This document shows positions 34,401 to 46,000 of a stretch of DNA of 64,000 bases, in pieces (position 1 is the first letter of the stretch; each line of letters begins with the position of its first letter). The DNA lies in assembly GCA_947310385.1 (NCBI GenBank), contig OX371225.1:71685571-71749570 (forward strand). The letters run 5' to 3'. Below the pieces are notes generated by a model. That model saw only the letters and a program-made list of their open reading frames with translations, searched no databases and had not been told where the DNA came from. A program made the translations under genes and the position numbers. This stretch comes from Nephrotoma appendiculata. Taxonomy: Eukaryota > Arthropoda > Insecta > Diptera > Tipulidae.

Positions 34401-34756
34401 TACTCGGGAAACGAAAATTCCAATAAAAGAAAATAAAAAATAAAGATTGTGGAATTTTGAATGAAGTCCTTTAATTGCACCATTCTGTACATAATTTGGC
34501 AAATTCGTATTCAGAAACGGATTCGGATTCTTAAACGAATTTTGTAATAACTTCTTCGATTAATTCAACAGTGCTAAATAGAACAAGGCAATGGATTTCT
34601 TTTCTGATTCAAATTTGATTTGTGAGAAGAGATTGGAAATAAGGTATCGAGTGTGTATTTTCTGAAAAGCCGATAGCGTTTTATTTTTTGATTGCAATCG
34701 AAAAATGTTATAAATTTTGGTTGAGTGTGTTTTTGGTTGAGAAATCGTCGAAGTAT
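31430..34756. other. AT-rich, no gene recognised
   Basis: No protein domain found in any frame. A weak primer-binding-site-like phrase, attggtgatcgaagc, follows gtattacaaa near 32640 and could mark an isolated LTR and leader, but no coding sequence of an element follows. A hairpin-prone stretch of aaatctcgcttttgg and its near complement lies at about 33850-33898. Confidence 0.4.
33472..33552 (+). repeat. Dispersed repeat B, copy 1 (partner at 38621-38712)
   Basis: aaagtgtccac, gatattttg, atattttggcatttaaac, ttgcaataact and ttccctcg appear in the same order and spacing at both places, about 80 bases with several differences. The copies lie on either side of the QNRN transposon. The class is unknown. 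Confidence 0.6.
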
Positions 34757-37700
34757 TACAGGGTTCTATGTAACATGACAGTGGTTTTGAGTTATTACGG
34801 ATACAAGATTTTAGCGTTGTTAATTTTGCATATACATAAATAATTTTAAAGAAAAAATCTTATTACGCCCGCTTGGTCCCTTCATATTATTAATAAAAGT
34901 TATAAATTTGTGTAACTTTCCATTAATAAATTGATGTTTTAATTATAGGCTATAACTTTGTTACGGAAGAAATTTGTTCTCACCTGTCGAACAAGGTTTT
35001 ATAATCATTTAGAACTTTATTATATTAAACTTAATATATGGACATACTATAGAATAAACAATTTTGAAGAGAGCCATGAAAATTGTATTTAGTTTTTATC
35101 GAAAATGTTGAGAGTTTTTCCATTTTTATTAAAAGGAGTGTGCTTTTAGTTCTGGTTTATTAAAACTTTTAAATAAAAATAACATAAAAAATGAATTTAA
35201 TTCATAAAAATAAAATAATTACAACAATTCGGTCTTTTAGATTACGTTGTTCATCATGTAGTGTATTTTTGATAATGTTAAAACCTTCTAGGTCTTGTTT
35301 TGTTTTATTGTTTTATTTTCAATCAAATAATTGAAATATTCACGATCGACAGCCGGAATAAATTTCAGCATCGCAGCAAACGATTTTAATTTTTGATCTG
35401 GAAGATCAATTTTTAGTTTAACAGATTTGGGTTCTGGTATATCTCTGTATTGTTGCCCAATTTTTTTTGAACTCCTTGGAAGCTGATTTTTTAAATCAAC
35501 ACTGATGATTTCAGCTGAGGGATCATCAGATAATTTATATTTTAAAGAGGTTAAATAATTGCTAAACTGAAGTTCGACGACTTTTGCATACGGTACTTGT
35601 TTAAAGAACAAAAATTTTGTGCATTCTTTGAAATTTTTGAAATCTTCCTTACGCATCTTTAAAATTTTACAATGTTTTCTTTAAAACTTTGCTTTAGTTA
35701 TTATTCTCATAAACTATATTGGAGAAAAAAACTCTAGACTTCGAAATATTCTATCGAAGCAGCTATGCACGTTATCAATTTCTTGTATACAGGAATGACC
35801 TGGAGTGGAAAATCGCATAGTTATTTTAGACGGCGCTAAATGATGTTTCATAAAATCGATGATCGCAAACGAAATAATTGAGTTTCGATTTTGTGGCACG
35901 CACGAAACTGACCATAAAATTAGTTCGGTAAATTCGGAGTTGTCATGTAAGATAGCATTCAAAATTTTAATTAGCGCGCTGGCTATACCATTTCGAGCTC
36001 TTCCCGTTAGCCCCTCGTTCCAAATGCTGCAATAAACCGCTTTGTTTGTTGAAAGATGAGCTGTTAAATTGTATATGTTCAACTTGCTTAGATAGTAGAA
36101 GCAGCTAATTTCGGCTTTCGGACAAGTCACCATATTTTGCAGATCAAAGCAGACTATGTTTGTTATCGTGTTCTCTTTGTTGTCGAGCAAAAATCTTTTC
36201 TTTGTCATGATGCTGGTACTTGATTTCCATTTTGTTCGATAAGCTATAAGAACTTTTTGATATTTTAAATTCTTCACATAAATCACACCTATCCTTTTTA
36301 GGAATATAAAAACCTAAATTAAATTCAATGTTGAATATGTCACGATAAATATGATATTTTGCTGGCTCTAACCCATTGTTAAGAGTTTTCTCTTTATATA
36401 ATTCGAACATTTTACTGATGGATAGATGATATTCCAGATAATTTTTGGAACTCGATTTTCGACAATAATGAGAGTCTATAACTGGAAACGACCTTATATG
36501 CTCTCTAATGGAATCTTTAATTTCGTTGGAGATAACTTTTTTGGGATGCTTTCCTTGTTTTGAATTTCTAACAACTCCGGATATTAAATTTGTTCTATGA
36601 TAAGCATTGTATATCATCTTTTGAGTTACGGCAAGTGTTCTCAAAAAAAGTCTTTGCATGCTTTTAGTTTGTTTTCTCGAACTATGAAGAAATATTTATA
36701 TGTGTATTTCTTTTTTATATGAGTATTAAGTCGTCTTCGTATCGGCTCAGCTCTTTCGGTCAACAATAAAATAAAGGTAATTTTGCCCTCGTACTCTACA
36801 TTGTAAAAGTCGTTAAATATTTTAGTTCGTTCTTCTTCCGTTATCAGTTTGCAATTACTTTTGCAATTTTTTAGACATTTTTCAAACATCTTAATTTTTT
36901 TTGCTTGAACTGTTTTATTTCTTACCGAAACGTACTCTTTTCCAGCCTGGCGTAGTTTTTTTCTCTGGTTAGATTTCCATTCGTCTTCATTCCTTTGCCT
37001 TTTTCGAAACTTTGTCAAATTTAAGTCTGGTACTTCCTCCAGATATTCTATATTGAGATATTCTTCCGATATATCACACTCCGCGTAAGCTGTATTTGTT
37101 GAAGCTGGTTCCTGAATTTGACAAATTTCTTGCACTAATCCATCATTAGACACAACTGTTTCATCTAAATTCTTATCAACTATATTTTCCACTTCACAGA
37201 GCTCGTTATTTATAACTAAATATGTAGTTACTGTCTCATTGTTAAGCAACGGTAACGATATCGCATCAGTTTCATTTCCTTCATTCATATTCATTTTGAA
37301 ATGGTTTTATTTCATATACACATGAACCTTTAAAATATTACTTAATTATTTTACTGTTCCATAACTGTTTTTAAATATTTCAATGGTAGGACTAAATTAC
37401 CTGAGCACGACTGATTATAACTGAAATTGACAACTAAATGCACACGATCACTTAATTCTATTTATATAGTAAACGACATTAAGAAAATTGAATATAAAAC
37501 CAGAATTATACAGTACTAAGTAACAAATATAGAACTTTATATTTTTTAAGAAAAAGTGGAATATTACAAAGTTCTATAATACACAAATAACATTACAAAG
37601 TTCTATTTAACTTATTTGCAGTGTAATTATAATCAACATGGTTTCAAAAAGGTTCTATAGTCAAATAGAACTTTTTAACGCCAATTTATGTGTAAAATGG

Positions 37701-37830
37701 ACATGGAACTATTTAATTTTCCGAATATCTTCGTTTATATTGGATTTTAAGTGTCATACACAATATACAACATAGAACTTAGTAAAATCAAAATTTCATT
37801 TTTTCCAAAAATGGCTTTTAGAACCCTGTG
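34757..37830 (-). mobile_element. DNA transposon encoding a QNRN-type protein
   Basis: About 3.07 kb, bounded by tacagggttctat at the left and, in complement, cacagggttctaaa at the right. Short motifs of the form aagttctat/atagaactt recur near both ends, at least six times between 37530 and 37775 and also near 35010, as expected of transposase-binding sites. The single broken gene inside runs on the minus strand. No clear target duplication was found, so the exact ends are approximate. It is inferred to be a transposon from the end repeats plus the coding content. Confidence 0.65.
35288..37294 (-). pseudogene. Decayed nuclease/transposase-like protein of a widespread insect family
   Basis: Read from the ATG at 37294: an acidic N-terminus, then a basic segment (RKRQRNEDEWKSNQRKKLR, residues about 95-115) and a helical zone; then HYCRKSSSKNYLEYHLSISK and a CX2C site (RCDLCEEF); then a core with PQNRNSIISF and STPGHSCIQEIDNVHSCFD; then a C-terminal part (35288-35656). 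I recall proteins of this plan from many insect genomes, with a conserved (S/D)xCxxQNRN motif followed by GHS...D..HS, consistent with an RNase H-like DDE core. I cannot assign a named superfamily. Frameshifts near 36650 and about 36190, and stops between 35714 and 35660, disable it. A complete protein would be about 650 residues. Confidence 0.7.
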
Positions 37831-37960
37831 ATTCTTAGGCGACGACATGGCTTAATTGCATTTCCTAAAGCTGAGTGCTTCACAAACCAAATTTGTAAAG
37901 AAATTGCCCAGTGCCATTTTTTTCAACCAACATCTAAATTTTCTTCAAATTTTAATGTTA

Positions 37961-38205
37961 AGACTGCGGTCCAATTCGTGACTTATTTTGTGGAGACTAG
38001 CTTATTTGAAAGTCTACAATAAGCTTCCTGTCAAATAGCCTTATTGGAAACTTCTTTGAATTATTTTGATGAATTACCATAGTTTTGGTGCAAACCTCGC
38101 ATAAAATTCAAACAAGTTTACAATAAGTCTAGCCGACAGGAGGCTTATTGTAGACTTTCAAATAAGTCAGTCTCCACAAATTAGTCACGAATTGGACCGC
38201 AGTCT
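37961..38205. mobile_element. MITE with TIRs of about 70 bases
   Basis: The outer sequence agactgcggtccaattcgtg at the left reappears in complement at the right. The arms stay near-identical for about 70 bases, through cttatttgaaagtctacaat. The spacer is about 100 bases. The ends can be read with a 3-base taa duplication (37959-37961 and 38205-38207), which would suit PIF/Harbinger-derived MITEs; a TA reading is less tidy. No coding capacity. Confidence 0.88.
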
Positions 38206-39012
38206 AATATTGCAATCAGAGTTGTGCGTCTACGCTTACTTCAGAATTGTCGACATGTTGGTGTCGAAAATAGCGTAGATAATGTCGACAATATGTAGAG
38301 AATATAGAATATTTGTAGACAATGTTGATAATTTCATTTTTTGTTGTTTTAACTTCGGTTAGTAATTATTGAAATCCAGATAAAATTGAAAAAAATTACT
38401 GAAACCACTATTTTCAATGTTCCAAGGTCCCTAATCAAAAATTAATAAAAAGTTAATCTGCATAGATGGATGTTATTACCGCTGACATCTCAAAAAGTAA
38501 TCTTTTATTTTTAATTCGGAAAATTGATAAGCTTTTGGGATGTATACCTAGAGAGGGTGAGGTACCCTCCATTTGAAATCACTATCAATATCACGACATA
38601 TATCACGACATATTAGTTATTAAAAGTGTCCACCAAATCGATATTTTGTACGTTCATATTTTGGCATTTAAACTTGTTGCAATAACTTTTTCCCTCGTTC
38701 TTTTCCTCTCAGTTTTGACAACCTGCATAGGTCTTGTTTAGCTACATAACGTCAGTTCAATCAGGTCTTGTTCTAGGATTTACAGAGGCTGGTTGTTACA
38801 GGAACACTATAATGTCTATTTGTGGTTTTGTGAAATTTACATCCTGGCGCAATCTTCTATGTCGGTTGTATTTAATGAATTTAATGATATTGTCGTTTGT
38901 AGGGAGTCTGTTAATCTTGTGGTTACCATCTGTATATTATTTTTTTTAGTATAATTCAGAGAACAACTACATATAATCATCCATGAGAGAAACATGGATT
39001 TTCCAAGTCTTA
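38206..39012. repeat. Dispersed repeats A (copy 2) and B (copy 2)
   Basis: 38243-38330 and 38470-38520 match the blocks at 487-612, with added sequence between them. 38621-38712 matches 33472-33552. No gene was recognised in the rest of the interval. Confidence 0.5.
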
Positions 39013-39940
39013 TGCCCGTGACAGACTAGGTTTTAGCTAAACGCGTTTAGCTAAACTACAATAGTTTAGTTAATCTACTACAAAACCAATTAGTTTGACA
39101 CACTATGAGGCTTAGCAAACCCTGTTTCAATACTAAAATACGGTAGCGCCATATTTGTCCGGAATCGGTATTAAAAAAATGTCATTGACAGAACTATATA
39201 CAGAACAACGATATTACAAGAAAACCATGCAACTTTAATGATGGATGTTTTTGGTTATATGTACATAGATTTATATTAAATCAAAATTATTCATTTAAAA
39301 AAAAAATTTAATTTTAAATTTGACCAATTTGAAAGTAGCTATCGCAATCTCTACTCGATTGTTTAAAAAAAAACGCAGCTTTTATTTGTCCTGGTATTAT
39401 AATACGCACTCTACGGGTCAATGCACAAATGTGTATGTTGGTCCATATCACATACAAAAATCAATTTTTGACACGATTCGTTTTCGTTACCTACACAATT
39501 GTGATGGAATTCCCAAGCAGGAAAAGGAATATGCCCTTGGCCGGCCAGAATACACAATTGTATATGCAAATGTTGCTTACCAAAAACGAATGTGTCATTA
39601 TTTACATACACATTTGTGTATGTTGAACTTAAAATGAAGCAAAAAAATGTTTGAACTCGAAAGGAATAACTCAAAAAGTAAGCGGCATCTATCATTGTAT
39701 CACAGCACTAAATGACATTGTCCTATTTATAAATTTTAACCTTCATTGTTAGATGGCGCTCTCGCTAAACCCATTTTAATGCGATAAACTTCAAAATATT
39801 GAGAGATTAGTGCACTAAACCGGTTTAGTTACTAAACCTTAAACAAAACCCGTTTAGCTAATCTCGAAGTTGACACATTAAGAGATAAACTCGAAAAAAT
39901 GATTAAACACGTTTAGCTAATCGCTAGTCTGTCAAGGGTA
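39013..39940. mobile_element. Non-autonomous DNA transposon with gtttagctaaac-rich ends
   Basis: Ends tgcccgtgacagactag at the left and, in complement, tacccttgacagactag at the right, flanked by TA at 39011-39012 and 39941-39942. Inside each end, attagctaaacgcgttta-like motifs and a gacaca(c/t)ta-g-ag motif recur in inverted order. The centre (39420-39622) holds another inverted pair built on cacaaatgtgtatg. No coding sequence. The TA target and about 930-bp length suggest a Tc1/mariner-type derivative. Confidence 0.75.
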
Positions 39941-40778
39941 TAAGCCGCAGACACTTATTGTTTGTCCTTCTGATTTATTTATCATTATTATTTTTTATTT
40001 AAACGTTTAAAATAAATCGGAGCATCGTTTGGGATCATTGGTATTCCACTTTTGATAATTTCCCCTTATTATGGTTGCCTCGATGATTTGGCGTGTTTTG
40101 ATTACGGAGCAAAATAATAGAAGTACCAATTTTGGTTGCAATATTTGTGACGGTATTCCTGGTAGATCTAATGAATTTATTTCTATGTAATTCTGCCTGC
40201 AGCATATTTTGTATTTTACTATTGATCGCATAACATCAACATATTTAACCGCCAAAATAGTTTTTTCGCTTATTCATTGATGGATTTTGTAGTTTTGACG
40301 AAAATTTGGAAAATCTTTAGAATTAAATTCTGTATGGTACATGACGGTAGAAATCGTCTGGAAAATTCAAAATTTGACTTGTGAGGTTCACATTCACCTT
40401 TTTGTTACCGATTTAAAGTAATTGAGTAGAAAATTTGGCACCACATTGATCATTTAACATTTGCACTCTCATATTTGTTGTTAGTTTAAGTATGTGAACG
40501 CGCGCCATAAAAAGGATGATTTTAAACAGGCATTTATTTCGTCAGCATGCACTGATCGCGGAATAACCATGGTAATGTTTGTCTAAAACAATACCTGACT
40601 GTCGAAAGTTCTATCGTTTCCTTTATGATCTTAAAGTGTACAGTTCAAGGCTTCTAATGAGTATTTGTTAGCCATTGTATATTCATCCCAATGTTTATGG
40701 AATACTGTTTAATACTTTTGCCGTGCTGGAGTGTGGCTTAATGTGGCAGACTACGTTTTCTTTAGTTTGAATGTTTAA

Positions 40779-41089
40779 CCCTTTGAGTGCCAACATGATT
40801 TTTAGAGAATTATAGCTGAAAGTGCCACGCCGATATAGAGGAACATAGAAATTTAAAAATATATTTTATTTTTTGAAATATACGAAAAGTATTTAGTATT
40901 AAGTTAGTTTTTTAGTATTAAGATTTTATATACGAAAACTATTTCAAAAACCATTTCATTTTATTTTATTTTTTGAGGGTGTAGTAACAAAAATTTGAGA
41001 CAAATTTTTTTTTATATGTCAATAAGTATGAAATAGAGATCGTATTAATTCGTATGCGAATGCGATCGCGCTCCTTGGCACTCAAAAGG
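40779..41089. mobile_element. piggyBac-type MITE with TTAA target duplication
   Basis: TTAA at 40775-40778 and 41090-41093 flank a 311-bp block whose ends are ccctttgagtgccaa and, in complement, ccttttgagtgccaag. TTAA duplications with CC-starting short TIRs are diagnostic of the piggyBac superfamily. The target lies inside the dead Helitron helicase frame, which is recognisable on both sides. No coding capacity. Confidence 0.88.
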
Positions 41090-41481
41090 TTAATGATAAT
41101 TTTAAAGCAGAATGTTGACAACACAATCCAGTAGAGTGGCAGCTGTCATGATCTTATTTTAAGCAATATTAGTGAAATTAAAAATGTTTTGCCGGTTCCG
41201 GCTGAAGCATCTAAGATGAAGAAACCACCTTATTGTGCAGCAACTGCATCCATCAAAAATTAATTTTTGTTCGTATTAATTTTGGTTTGCATATTAATTC
41301 AAATCATCGGTATTGAATGACTGTTCACGTTGCATGCCAACTTTGCCACTGATTCATTGTATACATCAGATGTGAAACCTATGGTATTATCTCCACGTGC
41401 AGTGTGCAGAATATGACAAATATCTTCACTCATTGCATTCTTATATTTTTCCCATAGTTCATTAGAATTATTTATAAAGCA

Positions 41482-41879
41482 CACAGTAAAAAAAATTGAA
41501 TTTTCAACGTAAATTTTACCAACTTTGTCCCACAAATTTAAATTTTGACTGTAATAATGCACAATATTATGATTATTACGTGTATTTTCTCTCTCTTTTG
41601 AATATTTCTGTATTTTTCAACTGGAATTTAAAATTACATGAAATGTATCGTATAATTACAAACTAATTCAACCAATTTTAGTTTCTTCTTTAAATTTGAG
41701 AGAAACAATATCTAACGCGCACCGAAAACATAAGTTATTACATAACTTTACTAGCAAATTTACGGTATAAACCATCTAATTTTCAATAAAAACTTATTTT
41801 TCAAGTTTCATGTAATTTTACGTGAAAAGGTTCGGCAACTTTTGCCCACATGAAAATTCAATGCATTTTTTTACTGTGT
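41482..41879. mobile_element. MITE with CACAGTAAAAAAA ends
   Basis: Left end cacagtaaaaaaaattgaat and, in complement at the right, cacagtaaaaaaatgcattg, each followed by gaattttca-type sequence. It lies within the Helitron helicase, and helicase-like sequence continues on either side. The target duplication is not clear. The superfamily is unassigned. Confidence 0.78.
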
Positions 41880-42921
41880 AGGTTGTTAACAAAATATCAA
41901 GTAAACTACGTATTTGATGTGGATTTGAAATTAATACTGTATCTGTCCCAATGCCCAGCGTCTTCTAATATCCAGGGCTCGACATGCACTATGATAAGTT
42001 TCATGTAAATAACAATTTACTCTTTTAAGATCGGTAAATGATGTTGGGCCGCGTACATTAATCAAGAGTAATCTTTAGAGCGTTTGATAAAAGATGCCAA
42101 GATGAGCTTCAACTGGACAACCTTGTTTGCGTTGCTCGCCCATAATCACGGTTTTTTCGAATATTTGTAAGAACTCAGTCAATGTGGGTTTTGGTTGTGT
42201 ATAGCTGCCGCTCGTTGTTCTAAATATGCCCTGTGAAGTATACACGTGGACCGTTGACACCTTGAACTGAAAACTACTGTATCGCTACCTTTGTGAGCAC
42301 ATATCGCACCATCCCCAAAAACAAAATTTTTCAGGAAAACAGTTTTTCTCTAAAAATTTTAGTGTAAACTCAAAGTAAAATTAATTTTTAAACCTTAATA
42401 GTTTCTGCAGGAGGGTCCGTAAGAAAAAACTTAATGGGCACATCTGTATAGCCTGTTCTAATTTTTTTCCGTGTGCTTATTATTGCATTATTTTATTATT
42501 ATACCGCGCTATGTTTGCTCAAAAAAATCCAAATATTTTTAATAATAACTCGATAGCAGGGCCACCTATTGAGTCCAAAATTTGCAAAACCTGTATTAAG
42601 GCCAGACTAACATATGATCAACATTTTGTGTCAGTTGGTCTATTGGTTCCAGGGAAATAACGGTTATATCTCGATTCAAAATCTGTAGTCAGTTGGGCAT
42701 GAAGTCGGAGTATCGAACATATGTACCAACGTTTTTCTATATTAAAATGACATTAATAATGAGAAGTTAGCCCAGCCCAGGAATATAGCAAAATAAATAT
42801 TTCGTTAAAATAGCAACAATAAAAAAATGTTGTTATCTATTTATCAGTTAGAACCAAAACCAAAATATATTTATGAACAATATCAAGATGAATAATTTTT
42901 AAAATCATCCGTGAATTTAAG

Positions 42922-43379
42922 TTGTTTTAAGATTTTTTTCGGCTTTTCGGACAAAATATCATTTTAATGGACACCCACACAATGTTTACGACAGTTTTAG
43001 TCGCAGAAAACAAAGAGGCCATTTATTAACAATATTTCTACCACAAAAGTAGAAAAGATGCAGTCCCCTGCCCCACGTTTAACCCCAGGGCACTTGTGTA
43101 CATAAAGATACGCAAACCCTTACAAAAATGAGAACTCTCTTAGGTAGCTTCTTCGCAGCTTGGTTTCGTACTGATAAAAAGTTGGTCCACTCATCAGGTT
43201 GGAACGACCAAACTGCAAAAATCCAACTCTTGCTTTGTACTGATAATACAAACCAAGAATATATCAATTTAGCGAATTTTATATCACTAAATCAGAATCC
43301 ACTAAAACTGTCGTAAACATTGTATGGGTGTCCATTAAAATGACATTTTGTCCGAAATGCCGAAAAAATCTTAAAACAA
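42922..43379. mobile_element. Foldback/MITE-like inverted repeat with arms of about 80 bases
   Basis: 42922-43002 (ttgttttaagatttttttcgg ... gacagttttagt) is matched in complement by 43301-43379. The loop is about 300 bp. A 15-base direct repeat, acaatatcaagatga, occurs at 42877-42891 outside the left arm and at 43376-43390 overlapping the right end. This would be an unusually long and asymmetric duplication. No coding capacity. Confidence 0.75.
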
Positions 43380-43493
43380 TATCAAGATGAGTTCCATAGC
43401 ATTTTCGAGAAATAAATTCAGTTTTTTTTCTCGGACTGAGGCTATACAGCTTTTGAATGAACAAACAAACAACTTATTTTTGAAAAAAATTCA

Positions 43494-43750
43494 AGCTCTT
43501 TGCATGCCCATTCTAAATCTGTATATAGCATTAATCCGAGGGATTTTTAGTTTCGACACACGGGAAGAAAAGCTGATCTTTATCTCGAAAAAGCTTAGGA
43601 GGTCTCAGGCCAGAGCCTTAATACGGCAAGTTGCAATGTACCGATCATCTCGAATTTTTTTTTATTAATAAGCTGTTTGCATGTCTATTCTAAATGTGTC
43701 AGTTATATTTTTAGTTTCGGCACACGGGAAGAGAAACTGGCTTATTTTTC
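43494..43750 (+). repeat. Local duplication, period about 178 bp
   Basis: The series gctctttgcatgcccattct, taaatctgt, ggatttttagtttcgacaca and cgggaaga at 43494-43576 recurs in the same order at 43672-43750, with small gaps and substitutions. It is noncoding and the class is unknown. Confidence 0.6.
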
Positions 43751-44109
43751 TAAAACGTTTGAGAGTTCTCTGCTTTGAGCCATATCCTTGAAATTGTTAA
43801 CAATATAGTAAAATGATTTTTTTTTTGTATTTTCTGGGCTGGGATAAATTCCATAATTGAATACAAGTAAATTTTCTAAATTTATGGACTGTGATAACTT
43901 CACAGTCTTCTTCCAGTAAATGAGGTTTTCTTTAATAGCGCTAAAATTCTGGATTTACTTCTCATATACGTGGTAAACAGGCAAGTTAAAAATATCCAGC
44001 CACCAAAATCCCCGCAGAGCAAAACAAAAATTTTTTCACTGTACTGCCTTATGGACACTGCGATAAGGAGACCCTAATTGACTAGAATATTAGATCAGTG
44101 GTTATAATT

Positions 44110-44500
44110 ATGTGGCTTATTAAGACGATGAACAAGAAGAATTTAGTTCGCTCTATTGATGATATTATGGATCTGGTCCCGTAAGTTTAATTCTCTTTCA
44201 AACGTAACATCTAAATCTCGAATGGACGAATCTCTGGTAACAAGATCATTGTTAATGCAATAATCACGAAAAAAGGAATGCGTTCAAAAGAATATGTTAA
44301 TACGAATTGGTATTGGCTAACGTTAATTCGAGCTTATTCTTACCACTATACGGCATAATTTGTCAGGCTATCCTGTAACATATAAACGTCATTGCAGATT
44401 TTATTTTATAAACCTTCATATCGTTAGCGTATACTGCAATATCCGATGGTACAATTACATGTTCGACAACGTTAATACAAAGGATGTATCATATATAGAT
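44110..44500 (-). pseudogene. LINE reverse-transcriptase fragment
   Basis: On the minus strand the broken translation gives FVNDVVEHVIVPS followed by YANDMKVYK, a decayed copy of the YADD catalytic region. It then gives KLELTLA and, near 44150-44270, CINNDLVTRDSSIRDLDVTF, the conserved segment after the RT palm in CR1/Jockey-type LINEs. Stops and frameshifts interrupt it. It is an orphan fragment. The PHD-finger ORF1 at 50455-51390 is on the same strand and of a compatible LINE type, but about 6 kb separate them. Confidence 0.72.
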
Positions 44501-46000
44501 ATCATCTTGCGGTCATAGGTGAACATTGTAAAATTTTAATTTCTGATAGTTCAAACATTTTTTGAGTTTGCTTGAAAAGGTAAGTAATAGTGTAGAAAAT
44601 TTGATGTTTAGAACTCTGAAAAAATTGCAAAAATGTCCTTATATTGGTATCTGATATAGATTTTAATTAAAAAATATTACAAAATCGAAATAGTCTCTTA
44701 AATTATAATGTTGGTCGGGAGCTTGTTTAACATTTACAAAACTATCAAAAAACTTGGAAAAATAAAATCGTCATAAAAATACAGTCATTTTTCAAAATTG
44801 CAAATAGTACCGTTTTCATATGTCTCTGAACTATTTCAGACGTTCCAAAGATTGAAAGATCTAACTAAAAAGCATAAAGAGATCGAAGATCACTAAACTT
44901 CTTTAATCCAATACGATTCCAGAACTTTGACAAAATCGATGATCGTTATGGAGATGGGCGCAGATTAATCTAACATTAATGTATACATTGATCAACTATC
45001 ACTCCAAAAATATTGAATAGTATTTCGTTGCAATTCACAATATTTTCATATTGAAATTGTATGCTGCTTGCCACATTTAGCCAGTTCAGAATTTTGATAC
45101 AATTTTGGAACAGGTTTTATAAAAAGTTATAGTGAAATCGATGTTTACTGTACAAAATCTCGAATCGTGTCTCGGTGTCATCGAAATTATTCCTTAACTA
45201 GTTCTGATACACTTCTGGGGCATGTTTGGTCATTCGTGAAATAAGATAATTAATCTGAAAATCATGTTTTATATGAATCAGCTCGTATCATAATCATATA
45301 AATAGGTTTGTGATCACTTCCCAACATCTCGAATGTTGTCCCGAACCTTGTTCAATCCAATATATTTTTTTTTAACAAAAATTATTTGCTTTTGGGCCAT
45401 TCCAGTGCTCTAATTCTTTAAGCATTAAGAAAATTTGTAGACGTGTAAACGATAATTTATCTTGCCTTTTTACGAGATTCACATTCTTTAATTGTACTCC
45501 AAGATGAAATTTAAAACGGGTACGATTAATAAATGTCAATACTTAACTACACTCATATGATTTATGTATAGATGCATATTTAGACTTAGGACTGCCGTTC
45601 CCATTTAAATTTCAACATTATTTTTTTAGGTACAAGTTATTCTAAATAGCATCTATTCACAAACACTAGTTCAAGTTGTTTTGGGATGTGGTAAGGGTAA
45701 TTTTACAGGTGGAAATTTTATACAATAAATTATGTTAGCATTTTTTATCTTATTGACAGCAAGCGAGCAAGATAACATAAAACGTCAAAACGAAATTTTA
45801 ATTATTTTAAATCCTTAATAACTCAAAAAACACAATCTCTAGAAACGCCAGTTCTTGCATATACATCAAAGCCATCTAGAATCACACATAACCTCAAAAA
45901 TCATATTTAAAAATAGTCGGATTTGGGAGTGATTTGATATTTAAATCAAATGTTTGAAAATAACATTTCAACAGTCTAAAATTTCTTCACTTCGTATGGC
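44501..46000. other. AT-rich, no gene recognised
   Basis: No domain in any frame. Weak internal echoes such as ttccagaactttgacaaaatcgatg, ttcagaattttgataca and cgaa(a/c)cttgttcaatccaat between 44860 and 45360 hint at very degenerate tandem repeats, but no period could be fixed. Confidence 0.35.

Larger units (their letters stand above)
40010..42265 (-). pseudogene. Helitron Pif1-type helicase remnant
   Basis: Read on the minus strand: TLTEFLQIFEK and RKQGCPVEAHLGIF (about 42100-42230), LLLINVRGPTSFTDLKE (about 42010-42070), ELWEKYKNAMSEDICH (about 41415-41465), the Walker A segment FFILDASAGTGKTFLISL (about 41165-41215), HSALKLSLN (about 41090-41120), a segment resembling the usual MAHKxSLEALN helicase region (about 40640-40670), IPRS-like and DEINACLKSS sequence (about 40500-40560), and near the C-terminus INSLDLPGIPSQ and IPMIPNDAP (about 40030-40180). 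The order matches the helicase half of the Helitron RepHel protein, which unwinds DNA for rolling-circle transposition. The Rep half was not seen. Stops, frameshifts and two MITE insertions show it is long dead. Confidence 0.85.

Noticed and set aside
39320..39695. Overlapping frames of 65-105 residues on both strands
   Set aside because: They lie wholly inside the noncoding MITE-like element at 39013-39940 and derive from its internal inverted repeat.
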